Of a stretch of DNA of 64,000 nucleotides, positions 8,425-17,455 are shown piece by piece. The notes beneath the pieces were generated by a model. That model was not told the origin of the DNA. It did not search any database and saw only the letters and a list, made by a program, of their open reading frames with translations. Position 1 is the stretch's first letter. Each line of letters begins with the position of its first letter. Source of the stretch: Martinezella lusitana (GTDB taxonomy: Bacteria > Pseudomonadota > Alphaproteobacteria > Rhizobiales > Rhizobiaceae). Where the stretch lies: assembly GCF_900094565.1 (NCBI RefSeq), contig NZ_FMAF01000017.1, positions 1 through 64,000 on the forward strand. The letters are read 5' to 3'. The translations under genes and the position numbers were made by a program.

Positions 8425-9816
8425 TCATACAGCCTTTGTCATACGATCGAGAACTTTCTCAAAGCTGGCGACAAGGCCAGCGACATGCTCTTCGCTGGTC
8501 GTCGGCGCCACAAGAACCATATTGTGGAAGGGGGTGACCAAATATCCCAGATTGAGGAATGCCGTATGCAACGCCTTCTGGATCACCGGATTGGCCGCGG
8601 CGCGTGCTTCACAGGCGTTCTGCAGGGGATGTGGCGCGAACACAACTTCGAGCCGGGCGCCGACGCGGCCGACGTGCCACGGTAATTCGTAGTGTTTGAT
8701 GGCCGCGGAGAAGCCTCGCTCGACGGCATCAGCAAGGCGGTTCATTCTGTGGTAAGCCTCGGCTGTCATGACCTCTTCGAGGCAAGCTCTGAGGCAGGCA
8801 AGTTGCAAAGCGCTGCCCGAGAGCGTCGTGCCTATGCCTGAGTGGCCCGTGCCCGTACTCGCCGCGCGTACGGCTTCAAACCGGCTCGCCACATCGTCCG
8901 TCATGCCCCATACCGCGACGGGAATACCGCCACCGACGGGCTTTCCGACGACAAAAATATCTGGTTCGAGACCATGCACTTTCGTGTATCCGCCAAATCC
9001 GGTCGAAACCGTATGCGTTTCGTCGATCTGCAGCAGCGTCCCTGTAGAGCGAGTAAGATCCCGCAGGGCTTTATGAAACCCGGGAAGTGGGAGAATCATA
9101 CCGCAATTGGTCATTACGGGCTCCGCCACGACGCAAGCGATGTCACTACCTTTCAACGCTGCTTCGAGAGCGGGAACATCGTTGAAAGGAATACAGACAG
9201 TCGTTTCGGCGAGATTCACCGTCTGGCCAAGTAGGCCATTGCGAGGGACCGTCTGCCCGTCGACGAGGTCCACCAGCGCTTCGTCGGCCGCGCCATGATA
9301 GCAACCATCGAATACCAGGATCTTTTTCCTGCCAGTCACCGCACGCGCCACCCGAAAGGCAAAGCGGTTGGCGTCACTTGCTGTCGTCGTGACCTGCCAC
9401 ATTGACATGCCGAATGTGCTGCGCAAAAGGCGGCCAACGGCATCCAAGTCTCTGGAGGGCAACATAGTCGTAAGACCCAGGGCGCCAGCGCCTGCCAGCA
9501 CGTTCAAAATCGGCTGCGGTCCGTGCCCGAACATCGCACCGCTGTCTCCCAGGCAGAAATCAATCGCGCGATTGCCATCAATGTCCCAAACTTCGCTCCC
9601 GGCAGCCTTGGATATCACAATTGGAAACGGCATTGGCCAGTCCCGCATCCAGTACTGCGGGACTTGGTTGAAAAATCCCGACGATGCCGCGGCGAAAATC
9701 TCTTTGCTACGCGACCGCTGGCTCGCGAAGATCGACGTTTCTTCGGCAAGAATTCGCCTCGCAGCGGTGAGAAGGGAAGCGGAGTCTAGTGGTCCGCTAG
9801 GTAAGATGCTCGGCAC
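8425..9816 (-). CDS. Class III (omega-type) PLP aminotransferase
   Basis: The 463-residue protein belongs to the class III aminotransferases (GABA transaminase and glutamate-1-semialdehyde aminomutase relatives). The cofactor site is visible as LLQIDETHTV (Asp, ~residue 257) and VVGKPVGGGIPVAVWG (Schiff-base Lys, ~286), with FDGCYHGAADEAL upstream. It would move an amino group between a terminal amine and a keto acid. First gene of the leftward operon with ligase 2 and the SDR; a TGTGATCACA site lies 27 bp before its start. Confidence 0.85.
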   Translation of the reverse strand: MPSILPSGPLDSASLLTAARRILAEETSIFASQRSRSKEIFAAASSGFFNQVPQYWMRDWPMPFPIVISKAAGSEVWDIDGNRAIDFCLGDSGAMFGHGPQPILNVLAGAGALGLTTMLPSRDLDAVGRLLRSTFGMSMWQVTTTASDANRFAFRVARAVTGRKKILVFDGCYHGAADEALVDLVDGQTVPRNGLLGQTVNLAETTVCIPFNDVPALEAALKGSDIACVVAEPVMTNCGMILPLPGFHKALRDLTRSTGTLLQIDETHTVSTGFGGYTKVHGLEPDIFVVGKPVGGGIPVAVWGMTDDVASRFEAVRAASTGTGHSGIGTTLSGSALQLACLRACLEEVMTAEAYHRMNRLADAVERGFSAAIKHYELPWHVGRVGARLEVVFAPHPLQNACEARAAANPVIQKALHTAFLNLGYLVTPFHNMVLVAPTTSEEHVAGLVASFEKVLDRMTKAV

Positions 9817-9842
9817 TTGTGAGAACCTTTCGAAGTGATCAT

Positions 9843-9852
9843 TGTGATCACA
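9843..9852. promoter_or_regulatory. TGTGATCACA palindrome, probable GntR operator 2
   Basis: An exact copy of the site at 1146, 27 bp upstream of the aminotransferase start. A second GTGATCA half-repeat at about 9834-9840 adjoins it, so two dimers might bind side by side. Confidence 0.6.
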
Positions 9853-9970
9853 TCTAGAAGCGATGGCGCTATCGTGTCAATGAGACATTCACGAAGGTGC
9901 AAATTATCGCGTTATGATACGTACTTTTCTTGGTGAAGCGTTTGGTGGTGAGAAAATCTCCTTTTATTAT

Positions 9971-9980
9971 TGTGATCACG
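9971..9980. promoter_or_regulatory. TGTGATCACG, probable GntR operator 3
   Basis: A one-mismatch copy of the palindrome, about 120 bp before the second GntR gene and on the other side of the intergenic region from operator 2. The spacing suggests that this regulator controls its own gene as well as the divergent aminotransferase operon. Confidence 0.55.
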
Positions 9981-10102
9981 TTGTACCTATGCAGCCTTGT
10001 CGGAAATGGTAGGTAAAGAAAATTTGCGAGAAGCCAAAAACCCCTTGACGGCCTTCAAACTCGGTGTTTGGATAAGTGGATACAAAAATCCAGCGAGCGA
10101 CA

Positions 10103-10777
10103 ATGGCGATTTCATCTGCATCCACCACACATGTCGCCTCAACGGCCGAGGAGGAGGCTTATGCGTATCTCCAGCAGGCCCTGCGCTTCGGCCGCTACAA
10201 GCCGGGGGACCGCCTGATCCCCGAAGAGATCGCTACCGAAATCGGAATGAGCCGCATGCCGGTTCGTGAAGCCTTTCGACGCCTGGCTGCCGATGGTCTC
10301 GTGACGCTGCGGCCCAATCGGGGCTGTGTGGTGGCGGGACTCACGCTCGACGAGCTCAACGAGACTTTCGAAATCCGCTCTGTACTTGAGGGTCTTGCAG
10401 TCCGCATCGTCATGCCGCGTCTGACGCTGGAGAGCTTCGAGGATCTGGACCGGCTCCTCCTGCGCATGGAACGCGCGGGCGAGGCCGGAAGCAGCGACTG
10501 GGTGCTGCGCCACCAGGAGTTTCACGCCTATCTCTATGGGATGAGTGGGCGACCGAAGCTCATCCGCCAGATTGCCGCGCTTCACGTTGCCATCGAGCCC
10601 TACATGCGTATCTGGTTCGATTATATCGACAAGCCGCTTTCGGCGCGCGAGGAGCATCAGAATCTCATCGATGCGCTGAAGTCGGGCGATAGCGCCAAGG
10701 CCGAAAGGGTTATGCAGGAACACGTTCTCTTCACGGCGCCGCTGCTTGCCGATTTCGCAAGTCCCAGCCGGCGCTGA
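10103..10777 (+). CDS. GntR-family regulator with FCD ligand domain 2
   Basis: The 224-residue protein has an N-terminal winged helix (LRFGRYKPGDRLIPEEIATE, then MSRMPVREAFRRLAADGLV) and an FCD helical bundle from about residue 85 with HQEFHAYLYG and ALHVAIEPYMR as ligand/metal-pocket candidates. ATG 10103 is favoured over a GTG at 10076. Two copies of TGTGATCACA lie in its upstream region, and the transporter genes and gamma-glutamyltransferase follow directly, so it is the best candidate for the regulator that reads these sites. Likely a repressor released by a pathway intermediate. Confidence 0.85.
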   Translation: MAISSASTTHVASTAEEEAYAYLQQALRFGRYKPGDRLIPEEIATEIGMSRMPVREAFRRLAADGLVTLRPNRGCVVAGLTLDELNETFEIRSVLEGLAVRIVMPRLTLESFEDLDRLLLRMERAGEAGSSDWVLRHQEFHAYLYGMSGRPKLIRQIAALHVAIEPYMRIWFDYIDKPLSAREEHQNLIDALKSGDSAKAERVMQEHVLFTAPLLADFASPSRR

Positions 10778-10867
10778 TTGCCGGTTGGTCAAATTGTCCG
10801 AAGCCGGAGGGACATCCGGCAAGGACGGGGAACGCCGCTAATGCGGCATAACAAAAAGGGAAAAGCC

Positions 10868-11719
10868 ATGACATTTCGTCGTATGGCCGCAATTGCGGCT
10901 GCCTTCATGACAATCATATCCGCGCCGCTTTCAATGGCGGCGGATGCGCCGAAAGCCATTACTATTGCCACCGAAGGTGCCTATGCGCCGTGGAACTTTA
11001 CCACCGCCGACGGTAAGCTCGACGGGCTTGAGATCGACCTCGCCAACGATCTCTGCGCTCGCATGAAGATCAAGTGTACCATCATCGCGCAGAACTGGGA
11101 CGGCCTCATCCCCTCGCTGACGGTGGGCAAGTTCGACGTGATCATGGCAAGCATGTTCATCACGCCGAAGCGCCTGGAAACCATTGACTTCACCCAGCCC
11201 TATGCGGTGGACCCTTCGGGCTTTGCAATCGCCAAGGACAGCGACCTCGGCAAGCTTGGCATCTCCAAAGAGAAGTTCAAGCTGGAGGACGAGGCCGCCG
11301 CAATGGCAGCGATTGAGAAGCTGAAGCCGTTGCTCAAGGGCAAGGTCGTCGGCGTGCAGTCTGGCACGACTAACCTCGAATTCCTGAAGAAGTATTTCGG
11401 CGATACCGTCCAGATTCGCGAATACAAGACGACGGAACAGCACGATCTCGATTTGGCTGCCGGCCGCGTCGATGCTATTTTTGCTCAGCAGACGGCGCTC
11501 GCCGCCACGCTCGCCAAGCCGGAATTTGCCGACTACACGATCGCCGGTCCCGGCTTTGTCGGCGGCATCTTCGGCCTTGGAACCGGGGCAGGGCTGCGCA
11601 AGGAAGACAAGGCGCTGAAGGACATGTTCAATACGGCTATCGATGCCGCGATTGCCGACGGCACGACCAAGCGCATCTCCGAAAAGTGGGTCCATACCGA
11701 CGTCACGCCGGTGAAGTGA
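10868..11719 (+). CDS. ABC transporter periplasmic binding protein, polar amino acid type
   Basis: A 283-residue SBP_bac_3 protein. A signal peptide (RRMAAIAAAFMTIISAPLSMA) is followed by ITIATEGAYAPWNFTTADGK, the classic N-terminus of lysine/arginine/ornithine/histidine/opine binding proteins, and later GKFDVIMASMFITPKR. It captures its ligand in the periplasm and delivers it to the two permeases encoded next. AAAGGG lies before the chosen ATG 10868; the frame is open further upstream but the signal peptide fixes the start. Confidence 0.88.
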   Translation: MTFRRMAAIAAAFMTIISAPLSMAADAPKAITIATEGAYAPWNFTTADGKLDGLEIDLANDLCARMKIKCTIIAQNWDGLIPSLTVGKFDVIMASMFITPKRLETIDFTQPYAVDPSGFAIAKDSDLGKLGISKEKFKLEDEAAAMAAIEKLKPLLKGKVVGVQSGTTNLEFLKKYFGDTVQIREYKTTEQHDLDLAAGRVDAIFAQQTALAATLAKPEFADYTIAGPGFVGGIFGLGTGAGLRKEDKALKDMFNTAIDAAIADGTTKRISEKWVHTDVTPVK

Positions 11720-11826
11720 GCCGCGCGGGATCGGGTGGCCGAGGTCATTCGATCCCACCCATCTTTCACAAAGCGATCTCGCGGCGCCTCCGTCGTGCCC
11801 AGCCGAGTTACAGGTTTTGAGCCCTC

Positions 11827-12537
11827 ATGTTCGATAAATTCAATCTGCTCGGTCTTGGAACCGGAGGCTGGGGTGCGGCGCTGCTTGAGGCCGCCGCCAT
11901 CACCCTGCTCCTTTCCGCGGCAGGTTTTGCGCTCGGGATCGTCTTCGGTGGGATGGCAGCAGCCGGCCGGCTCTCCACCATGCGCTTTCCGCGGGGCATC
12001 GCGTCTGCCTACGGGATCGTGTTCCGCGGCGTGCCGGATCTCCTGACCATCTATCTCTTCTACTATGGCGGCAGCGTCGCGCTGACGGCGTTCGGCCGTC
12101 TCTTCGGCGCGAAGGGCTTCACTGGCCTGCCGGCGCTTGCCACCGGGATCGTGACGATCGGCTTCATTTCGGGTGCCTATCAGGCTGAGGTCTATCGAGG
12201 CGCGTATCTCGCGGTCGAGCGCGGCCAGTTCGACGCCGCCAAGGCGCTTGCGCTGACGCGCATCCAGATGCTCCGCCTCGTGATCTTGCCGCAACTGCTG
12301 CGCCACGCAATTCCCGGTCTTGGTAACGTCTGGCAGCTTGTCCTAAAGGATTCGGCTCTGATTTCCGTCATCGGACTTGTCGAACTGATGCGCCAGTCGC
12401 AGATCGGCGCGGGCTCGACCCGCGAGCCTTTCTTGTTCTATTGCGCTGCCGCGGCGCTTTATTTCGCCATTGCCGGCCTCACGGGCCTTATCTTCGGACG
12501 GGCTGAGGTCAACGCCTCGCGCGGGGTTATCCATTGA
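11827..12537 (+). CDS. ABC permease, HisQ/OccQ type
   Basis: A 236-residue inner-membrane permease with about five transmembrane segments and the cytoplasmic EAA loop ...AKALALTRIQMLRLVILPQ, which docks the ATPase. The N-terminal half has the usual RGVPDLLTIYLFYYG segment of polar amino acid permeases. It pairs with the permease that begins at 12534 with a 4-bp overlap. No ATP-binding gene follows, so the ATPase must come from elsewhere. Confidence 0.88.
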   Translation: MFDKFNLLGLGTGGWGAALLEAAAITLLLSAAGFALGIVFGGMAAAGRLSTMRFPRGIASAYGIVFRGVPDLLTIYLFYYGGSVALTAFGRLFGAKGFTGLPALATGIVTIGFISGAYQAEVYRGAYLAVERGQFDAAKALALTRIQMLRLVILPQLLRHAIPGLGNVWQLVLKDSALISVIGLVELMRQSQIGAGSTREPFLFYCAAAALYFAIAGLTGLIFGRAEVNASRGVIH

Positions 12538-13229
12538 TGATCGATCCCGGCTTCTTATTCGAAATCATCCCCACCCTCCTTTCCGGCCTGCCGCTGACGC
12601 TGGAACTGGCCGGCTCCTCGGTCCTCCTCGGCTTCGTCCTCGCTCTTCTTCTCGCGCTGGCTCAGCAGGGTAAATGGCCGGTCGTGGTCTGGCCGATCCG
12701 GACATTCGTCGCAATCTTTCGCGGTACACCGCTCCTGGTGCAAATATTCCTCATTTATTACGGGCTCGGCCAATTCCGCCCGACCCTGCAATCGGTCGGG
12801 CTCTGGTCATTGTTCCGCGAGCCCTATTGGTGCGCAATCCTGGCGCTGACGCTGAACACCGCGGCCTATGGCAGCGAGATCCTACGTGGTGCTATCCGCA
12901 ATGTCCCGCGTGGGCTTTCGGAAGCGGCCTCGGCGTTGGGTCTGTCGCGCATGTTGGCTTTGCGGCTGGTGATACTGCCGCTGGCGCTGCGCCAAGCGCT
13001 GCCTGCCTACAGTAACGAGATTATTCTGATGGTGAAGGGCACCTCGCTTGCCTCCATCATCACGCTGACGGAAGTGACCGGCATAGCGCAGGAACTGATT
13101 TCCCAGACTTATCGCGCCATGGAGGTGTTCATCGCCGCCGGCGCAATCTACCTCGCCCTCAACTTCCTCATCGTGTGGGCGCTTTCGCTGCTCGAGGCAA
13201 GGCTTTCGCATTACCGCGTGCGCGCCTGA
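12534..13229 (+). CDS. ABC permease, HisM/OccM type
   Basis: A 231-residue partner of the preceding permease, with FRGTPLLVQIFLIYYG and the EAA loop LSEAASALGLSRMLALRLVILP. Translation is coupled to the upstream gene by overlap (ATGATGA). The pair probably forms the heterodimeric channel for a basic or opine-like amino acid. The gamma-glutamyltransferase gene follows after about 40 bp. Confidence 0.88.
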   Translation: MMIDPGFLFEIIPTLLSGLPLTLELAGSSVLLGFVLALLLALAQQGKWPVVVWPIRTFVAIFRGTPLLVQIFLIYYGLGQFRPTLQSVGLWSLFREPYWCAILALTLNTAAYGSEILRGAIRNVPRGLSEAASALGLSRMLALRLVILPLALRQALPAYSNEIILMVKGTSLASIITLTEVTGIAQELISQTYRAMEVFIAAGAIYLALNFLIVWALSLLEARLSHYRVRA

Positions 13230-13269
13230 ACCACCCGCCATGACCGCATACTACGGAGACTTAAAGGCA

Positions 13270-14865
13270 ATGCGCAATTTCGAGAAGCCGACGCGATCGG
13301 TGGCTGTGTCCGCCCGGGCAATGGCTGCGACATCGCACCCGTCCGCCACGCTGACGGCGATCAACATCCTACAGGCGGGCGGCAACGCCATGGACGCTGC
13401 CATTGCCGCCTGCGCCGTCCAATGCGTTGTCGAGCCAGGATCGACCGGCATTGGCGGCGACTGCTTTGCGCTTTACGCGCCGAGGGGCGGAGCCGACGTC
13501 ATTGCCTATAATGGTTCGGGCCGTACACCGGCAGCCCTGACGGTGGACTGGTTCGAGGAGCGCGGCCTGACCGAAGTACCACGCCAGTCGCCTTCCTCCG
13601 TGACCGTCCCCGGGGCCATCGACGCATGGACGCGGCTTCACGCGGATCATGGCCGTCTTCCCTTTGCCAAGGTTCTCGCGCCCGCCATCACCTTTGCCGA
13701 GACCGGCTATGCCATTTCGCCGCGTGTGCATCATGACTGGGTGAAGGAAGAGCGGCTGCTTGCTGCGGACGAGGCAGCAGCGCGCATCTTCCTGCCGCAG
13801 GGCCGCGCGCCGCGCGTCGGCGAGATACATCGCCAGCCGGAGTTGGCCGCGACCTTCGACAGGATCGCCACCGAAGGTCGCGACGGCTTTTATCGCGGAC
13901 CGGTTGCCGAAGACATAGTCGAGCGCCTGCGCGCGCTCGGGGGGCTTCATACGCTCGAAGACTTCGCCGCCGCCAGGGGCGAGTACGTGACGCCGGTCAC
14001 CACGACGTTCCGGGATTACACGATCCATGAATGCCCGCCTAACGGGCAAGGCATCATCGCGCTGATGATCCTCAACATCCTGTCACATTTCGAGGCTGCG
14101 GGCGCGCCGGACGCGATCGACCGCATTCATATCGAAATTGAGGCGACGCGGCTTGCCTATGCTGCGCGCGATGCCTGGCTGGCGGACCCCGCCAAGTCCG
14201 ATGTACCGGTCGAGGAGATGCTGTCCGACGAGTTCGCCGGCCGGCTCGCCAGTATGATCGACCTGACGCAGGCGATTGCTGATCTGCCGCCGTTCGAACT
14301 GCCGCGCCATCGCGACACGGTCTATATTTCCGTGGTCGATTCAGAGCGGAATTCGGTGAGTTTCATCAACTCGATCTTCGACAGTTTTGGCACGGGCATC
14401 GTTGCACCGAAATCGGGGGTCATCCTGCACAACCGTGGCCAGAGTTTCTCGTTGAAGCGCGGACACCTCAACATGATGGCGCCGGAAAAGCGTCCGCTGC
14501 ACACGATTATCCCGGGCATGGTGACGCGCAACGGTCGGACTGAAATATCATTCGGCGTCATGGGCGGGTACTACCAGGCCATGGGTCACGCGCATCTGAT
14601 TTCCAAGGTGCTCGACTATGGCATGGACATGCAGGACGCCATCGACCTGCCACGCCTAGTGCCGGCAAGCGGGCTCGCGCCGAAAATCGAGGTGGAGCAG
14701 ACCGTTCCGGCCGCGACCATTGCAGAACTTCAGGCGCGCGGCTTCGAGATCGTACCGACTGAGGACCCCATCGGTGGCGCGCAGGTGATCCGCATCGACT
14801 GGGAAAATGGCACGCTGACGGGCGGGTCGGAATCACGCAAGGACGGGGTTGCACTTGGCCTTTGA
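13270..14865 (+). CDS. Gamma-glutamyltransferase (GGT, Ntn hydrolase)
   Basis: The 531-residue protein is a gamma-glutamyltranspeptidase homologue: ILQAGGNAMDAAIAA and GSTGIGGDCFALY near the N-terminus, then a DTVYISVVD segment whose Thr (about residue 350) is the expected autoprocessing nucleophile, followed by NSIFDSFGTGIVAP. The family splits gamma-glutamyl bonds. It is usually exported, but no clear signal peptide is visible, so a cytoplasmic role on gamma-glutamyl intermediates is possible. ATG 13270 is preferred to 13240 because GGAG and AAAGG precede it. It follows the amino acid importer and precedes an aldehyde dehydrogenase. Confidence 0.85.
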   Translation: MRNFEKPTRSVAVSARAMAATSHPSATLTAINILQAGGNAMDAAIAACAVQCVVEPGSTGIGGDCFALYAPRGGADVIAYNGSGRTPAALTVDWFEERGLTEVPRQSPSSVTVPGAIDAWTRLHADHGRLPFAKVLAPAITFAETGYAISPRVHHDWVKEERLLAADEAAARIFLPQGRAPRVGEIHRQPELAATFDRIATEGRDGFYRGPVAEDIVERLRALGGLHTLEDFAAARGEYVTPVTTTFRDYTIHECPPNGQGIIALMILNILSHFEAAGAPDAIDRIHIEIEATRLAYAARDAWLADPAKSDVPVEEMLSDEFAGRLASMIDLTQAIADLPPFELPRHRDTVYISVVDSERNSVSFINSIFDSFGTGIVAPKSGVILHNRGQSFSLKRGHLNMMAPEKRPLHTIIPGMVTRNGRTEISFGVMGGYYQAMGHAHLISKVLDYGMDMQDAIDLPRLVPASGLAPKIEVEQTVPAATIAELQARGFEIVPTEDPIGGAQVIRIDWENGTLTGGSESRKDGVALGL

Positions 14866-14934
14866 AGAGAGACGGGTGCCCTCAGGGGACGCCCTGCGGC
14901 AATGAATGCGCACCTTCGAAACAAGACCAAATAA

Positions 14935-14944
14935 TGTGATCAAA
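14935..14944. promoter_or_regulatory. TGTGATCAAA, probable GntR operator 4
   Basis: A copy with one mismatch to TGTGATCACA, 53 bp before the aldehyde dehydrogenase start. It suggests that this gene has its own promoter under the same regulator as the ligase, aminotransferase and transporter units. Confidence 0.45.
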
Positions 14945-14996
14945 TCCTGAATATCGTCGATCCCAACGACACTTCATATATCCGCAGGAGTTCCAG

Positions 14997-16427
14997 ATGA
15001 AAAAGTTCGGCCAGTTCTACATTGACGGCGCCTGGGTCGATCCGATCGACCCGCAGGGATTGCTCGAGGTCATCGACCCTTCCATCGAAGAGGCCTTTGC
15101 GACGATTGCGCTGGCGGGCGGGGGCGATGTCGATCGCGCCGTTGCAGCTGCCTCGCGAGCCTTCGAGGGCTTCTATCTGACGAGCCCATTAGAGCGTCTG
15201 GACCTGCTGAAATCGGTTCTGTCCGTGTATCGGAAGCGTTCGCAGGATCTCGCCTGGGCAATTTCCCATGAAATGGGTGCTCCGAAAAAAATGGCGCTCG
15301 AAAATCAGGTCAGCAGCGGCGCCGCGCATATACGTACCATGATTGACGTCATGAAGGACTACCGGTTCGAGCGCATGGTCGGCAAGACGATGGTGGCCAA
15401 GGAAGCGGTCGGCGTCGTCGCGATGATCACGCCGTGGAATTGGCCGCTCAACCAGATCACCTGCAAGGTCGCGCCCGCGCTCGGCGCCGGCTGCACCATG
15501 GTATTGAAACCGTCCGAGGTCGCCCCGGTCAGCGGGCTGGTCTTCGCAGAAATCATGCACGAGGCAGGCGCTCCCGCCGGCGTTTTCAACCTCCTCAACG
15601 GCGACGGCCCGACGGCGGGTGAGGCGCTGGCCGCGCATCCCGATGTTCACATGATCTCGATAACGGGATCGAACCGCGCCGGTATCGCCGTCGCGAAGGC
15701 CGCTGCCGCGACCGTCAAGCGTGTGCACCAGGAGCTAGGCGGCAAATCCGCCAACGTCATCCTCGAGGACGCCGACTTCGTGATGGCCGTACGCCAGGGT
15801 ACGCTCGACTGCTTCGACAATTCGGGCCAGTCCTGCAACGCACCGACCCGCATGCTGGTGCCGGAAGGACGCATGCAGTCGGCAGCAGCCATTGCTGCAG
15901 AAGCGGCCGGTTCGCTGGTCGTCGGTCCGGCGGAGCGTGAAGGCGTCGATCTCGGCCCCGTCGTGAGCCAGGCGCAGTATGATAAGATTCAGGGCATGAT
16001 TGCCGCAGGCATCGCTGAAGGCGCGACGCTGGTTGCTGGCGGCGAAGGCCGCCCGGACGACCTCAATCGCGGATATTTTGTACGCCCGACCGTCTTTGCC
16101 GATGTCAAGCCCGGCATGCGTATCGAGCGCGAGGAGATCTTTGGGCCGGTGCTCTCGCTCATCGGCTACAAGGACGAGGACGACGCGATCCGCATTGCCA
16201 ACGACAGCATCTACGGTCTTGCGGCCTATGTATCCTCGTCGGACAGGGACCGTGCCAGACGCGTCGCCCGCAGGCTGCGCGCCGGCAATGTCCACATCAA
16301 CTCTCCCGCCTGGGACACCTACGCCCCGTTCGGCGGCATGAAACAATCCGGAAACGGACGCGAATACGGGGAATTTGGTCTTGACGACTTCCTGGAGATC
16401 AAGGGCATCAACGGATATGCCGAATGA
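14997..16427 (+). CDS. NAD(P)-dependent aldehyde dehydrogenase
   Basis: A complete 476-residue aldehyde dehydrogenase. The N-terminus KKFGQFYIDGAWVDP is family-typical. The general base Glu is in HQELGGKS (residue ~246) and the catalytic Cys in NSGQSCNAPTR (residue ~280). It oxidises an aldehyde to an acid in the cytoplasm and could supply the PuuC-like step whose local copies at 3901 and 5154 are broken. A GGAG ribosome site precedes ATG. A TetR gene converges on it from the right. Confidence 0.88.
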   Translation: MKKFGQFYIDGAWVDPIDPQGLLEVIDPSIEEAFATIALAGGGDVDRAVAAASRAFEGFYLTSPLERLDLLKSVLSVYRKRSQDLAWAISHEMGAPKKMALENQVSSGAAHIRTMIDVMKDYRFERMVGKTMVAKEAVGVVAMITPWNWPLNQITCKVAPALGAGCTMVLKPSEVAPVSGLVFAEIMHEAGAPAGVFNLLNGDGPTAGEALAAHPDVHMISITGSNRAGIAVAKAAAATVKRVHQELGGKSANVILEDADFVMAVRQGTLDCFDNSGQSCNAPTRMLVPEGRMQSAAAIAAEAAGSLVVGPAEREGVDLGPVVSQAQYDKIQGMIAAGIAEGATLVAGGEGRPDDLNRGYFVRPTVFADVKPGMRIEREEIFGPVLSLIGYKDEDDAIRIANDSIYGLAAYVSSSDRDRARRVARRLRAGNVHINSPAWDTYAPFGGMKQSGNGREYGEFGLDDFLEIKGINGYAE

Positions 16428-16446
16428 AATGGCGGGACGCGTTCGG

Positions 16447-17082
16447 TCAGGCGTTTTCGAAGATCAGGTCCAGAAGGCCCCTGATCTCCGGAAGAATCCG
16501 CGCCAGATGCGTCTCCAGCGTCATCGTTTCGTCCTTCAGGCAGGCCTGATAATGGCTGAGCCAGTGGTTGTAGATGATGGAGGCGAGGGCATCGGCGTCA
16601 AAACGGCCGCCGCGCCGCGTCCTGCAGGCATGTGCGACCAGCATCTCATTGATCGTTCTGATCAGTGTCGCGTCGATCTGGCTGTAGCGTTGCACGAATT
16701 CGGACTGAGGGTAGCGGATCGCGGTCGATTCCGCGTAGAGCCAGACGGATTTGCTGAAAATTTCCAGGGAGCGCTTGGTCAGGTCGCTCAGAAGTTCGCA
16801 CAGATCGTCCGCGAGGCTGTCGGATTGGCGCTGGATGTGCGTGCGATAATGGTCGATTGCTTTCTGGTGCCCCTGGAAGATGATCGCCAGCAGCAATTCA
16901 TCGCGGCTGCCGAAATAGTTGAAGACCGTGGGCGTCGAAACGCCGGCCGCCGCGGCGATCATCGCCATCGAGCATTCCTCGATGCCAAGGCGTTCAAAAA
17001 GAGTGCGCGCGCTTTCCATGATTGCATCCCTGCGCTGCTGCTTTTGCCGCTCGCGCAGGCCTGCCGTCGCTTTCTGAACCAA
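16447..17082 (-). CDS. TetR-family regulator
   Basis: A 211-residue TetR-type repressor. The helix-turn-helix is visible as ARTLFERLGIEECSMAMIAA...VSTPTVFNYFGSRDELL (residues ~25-65), followed by a helical ligand domain. It is divergent from the spermidine-type ABC operon, and a 33-bp palindrome sits just upstream of its start, so autoregulation and control of the transporter are likely. Confidence 0.87.
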   Translation of the reverse strand: MVQKATAGLRERQKQQRRDAIMESARTLFERLGIEECSMAMIAAAAGVSTPTVFNYFGSRDELLLAIIFQGHQKAIDHYRTHIQRQSDSLADDLCELLSDLTKRSLEIFSKSVWLYAESTAIRYPQSEFVQRYSQIDATLIRTINEMLVAHACRTRRGGRFDADALASIIYNHWLSHYQACLKDETMTLETHLARILPEIRGLLDLIFENA

Positions 17083-17099
17083 TGTCTCGCTGCCTCCCC

Positions 17100-17132
17100 A
17101 ATAAAATATTTTACGTCGTAAAACATTTTATT
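17100..17132. promoter_or_regulatory. 33-bp palindromic TetR operator
   Basis: Arms AATAAAAT and TTTTACG are mirrored as CGTAAAA and ATTTTATT around a central T at 17116; only the 17108/17124 pair is mismatched. It begins 18 bp upstream of the TetR start and overlaps a -35 box of the divergent transporter promoter, the geometry of a TetR repressor site. Confidence 0.75.
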
Positions 17133-17158
17133 GACACAAATTGTTGACGCCATAAAGT
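17131..17158 (+). promoter_or_regulatory. Candidate promoter of the polyamine-type ABC operon
   Basis: TTGACA at 17131-17136 and TAAAGT at 17153-17158 are separated by 16 bp. The -35 box overlaps the right arm of the TetR operator, so bound repressor would block it. Confidence 0.45.
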
Positions 17159-17159
17159 A

Positions 17160-17455
17160 GGTGGCGTCCACTAATTAAAATACAAGCGTGGGAACAACAC
17201 AAATTTCGCGGGCCATTCCGGTCTGCGGAATACAGCAGATAACTCCGTACAGGAACGCTAACGAGAAGCTCGTTCAGGCCGATTGTCCTCTGCGAAGTCA
17301 ATGTATTCAATTTGGACTGATGTCGACTGCGGAGATATTCTTCGCGGCTTTGGATTTCTGCATCATTTTCGCTCTGACCCCAACATGGAAACTTGAAACT
17401 GGGAGACTGAACCGATGGATTTTCGGCCGAGTTCAAACTGGGTGGCTCTTAAAAT
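17160..17455 (+). other. Long untranslated leader before the ABC operon
   Basis: About 300 bases between the candidate promoter and the ATPase gene. Open frames here have no family resemblance or good ribosome sites. I see no riboswitch I can name. Confidence 0.4.
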
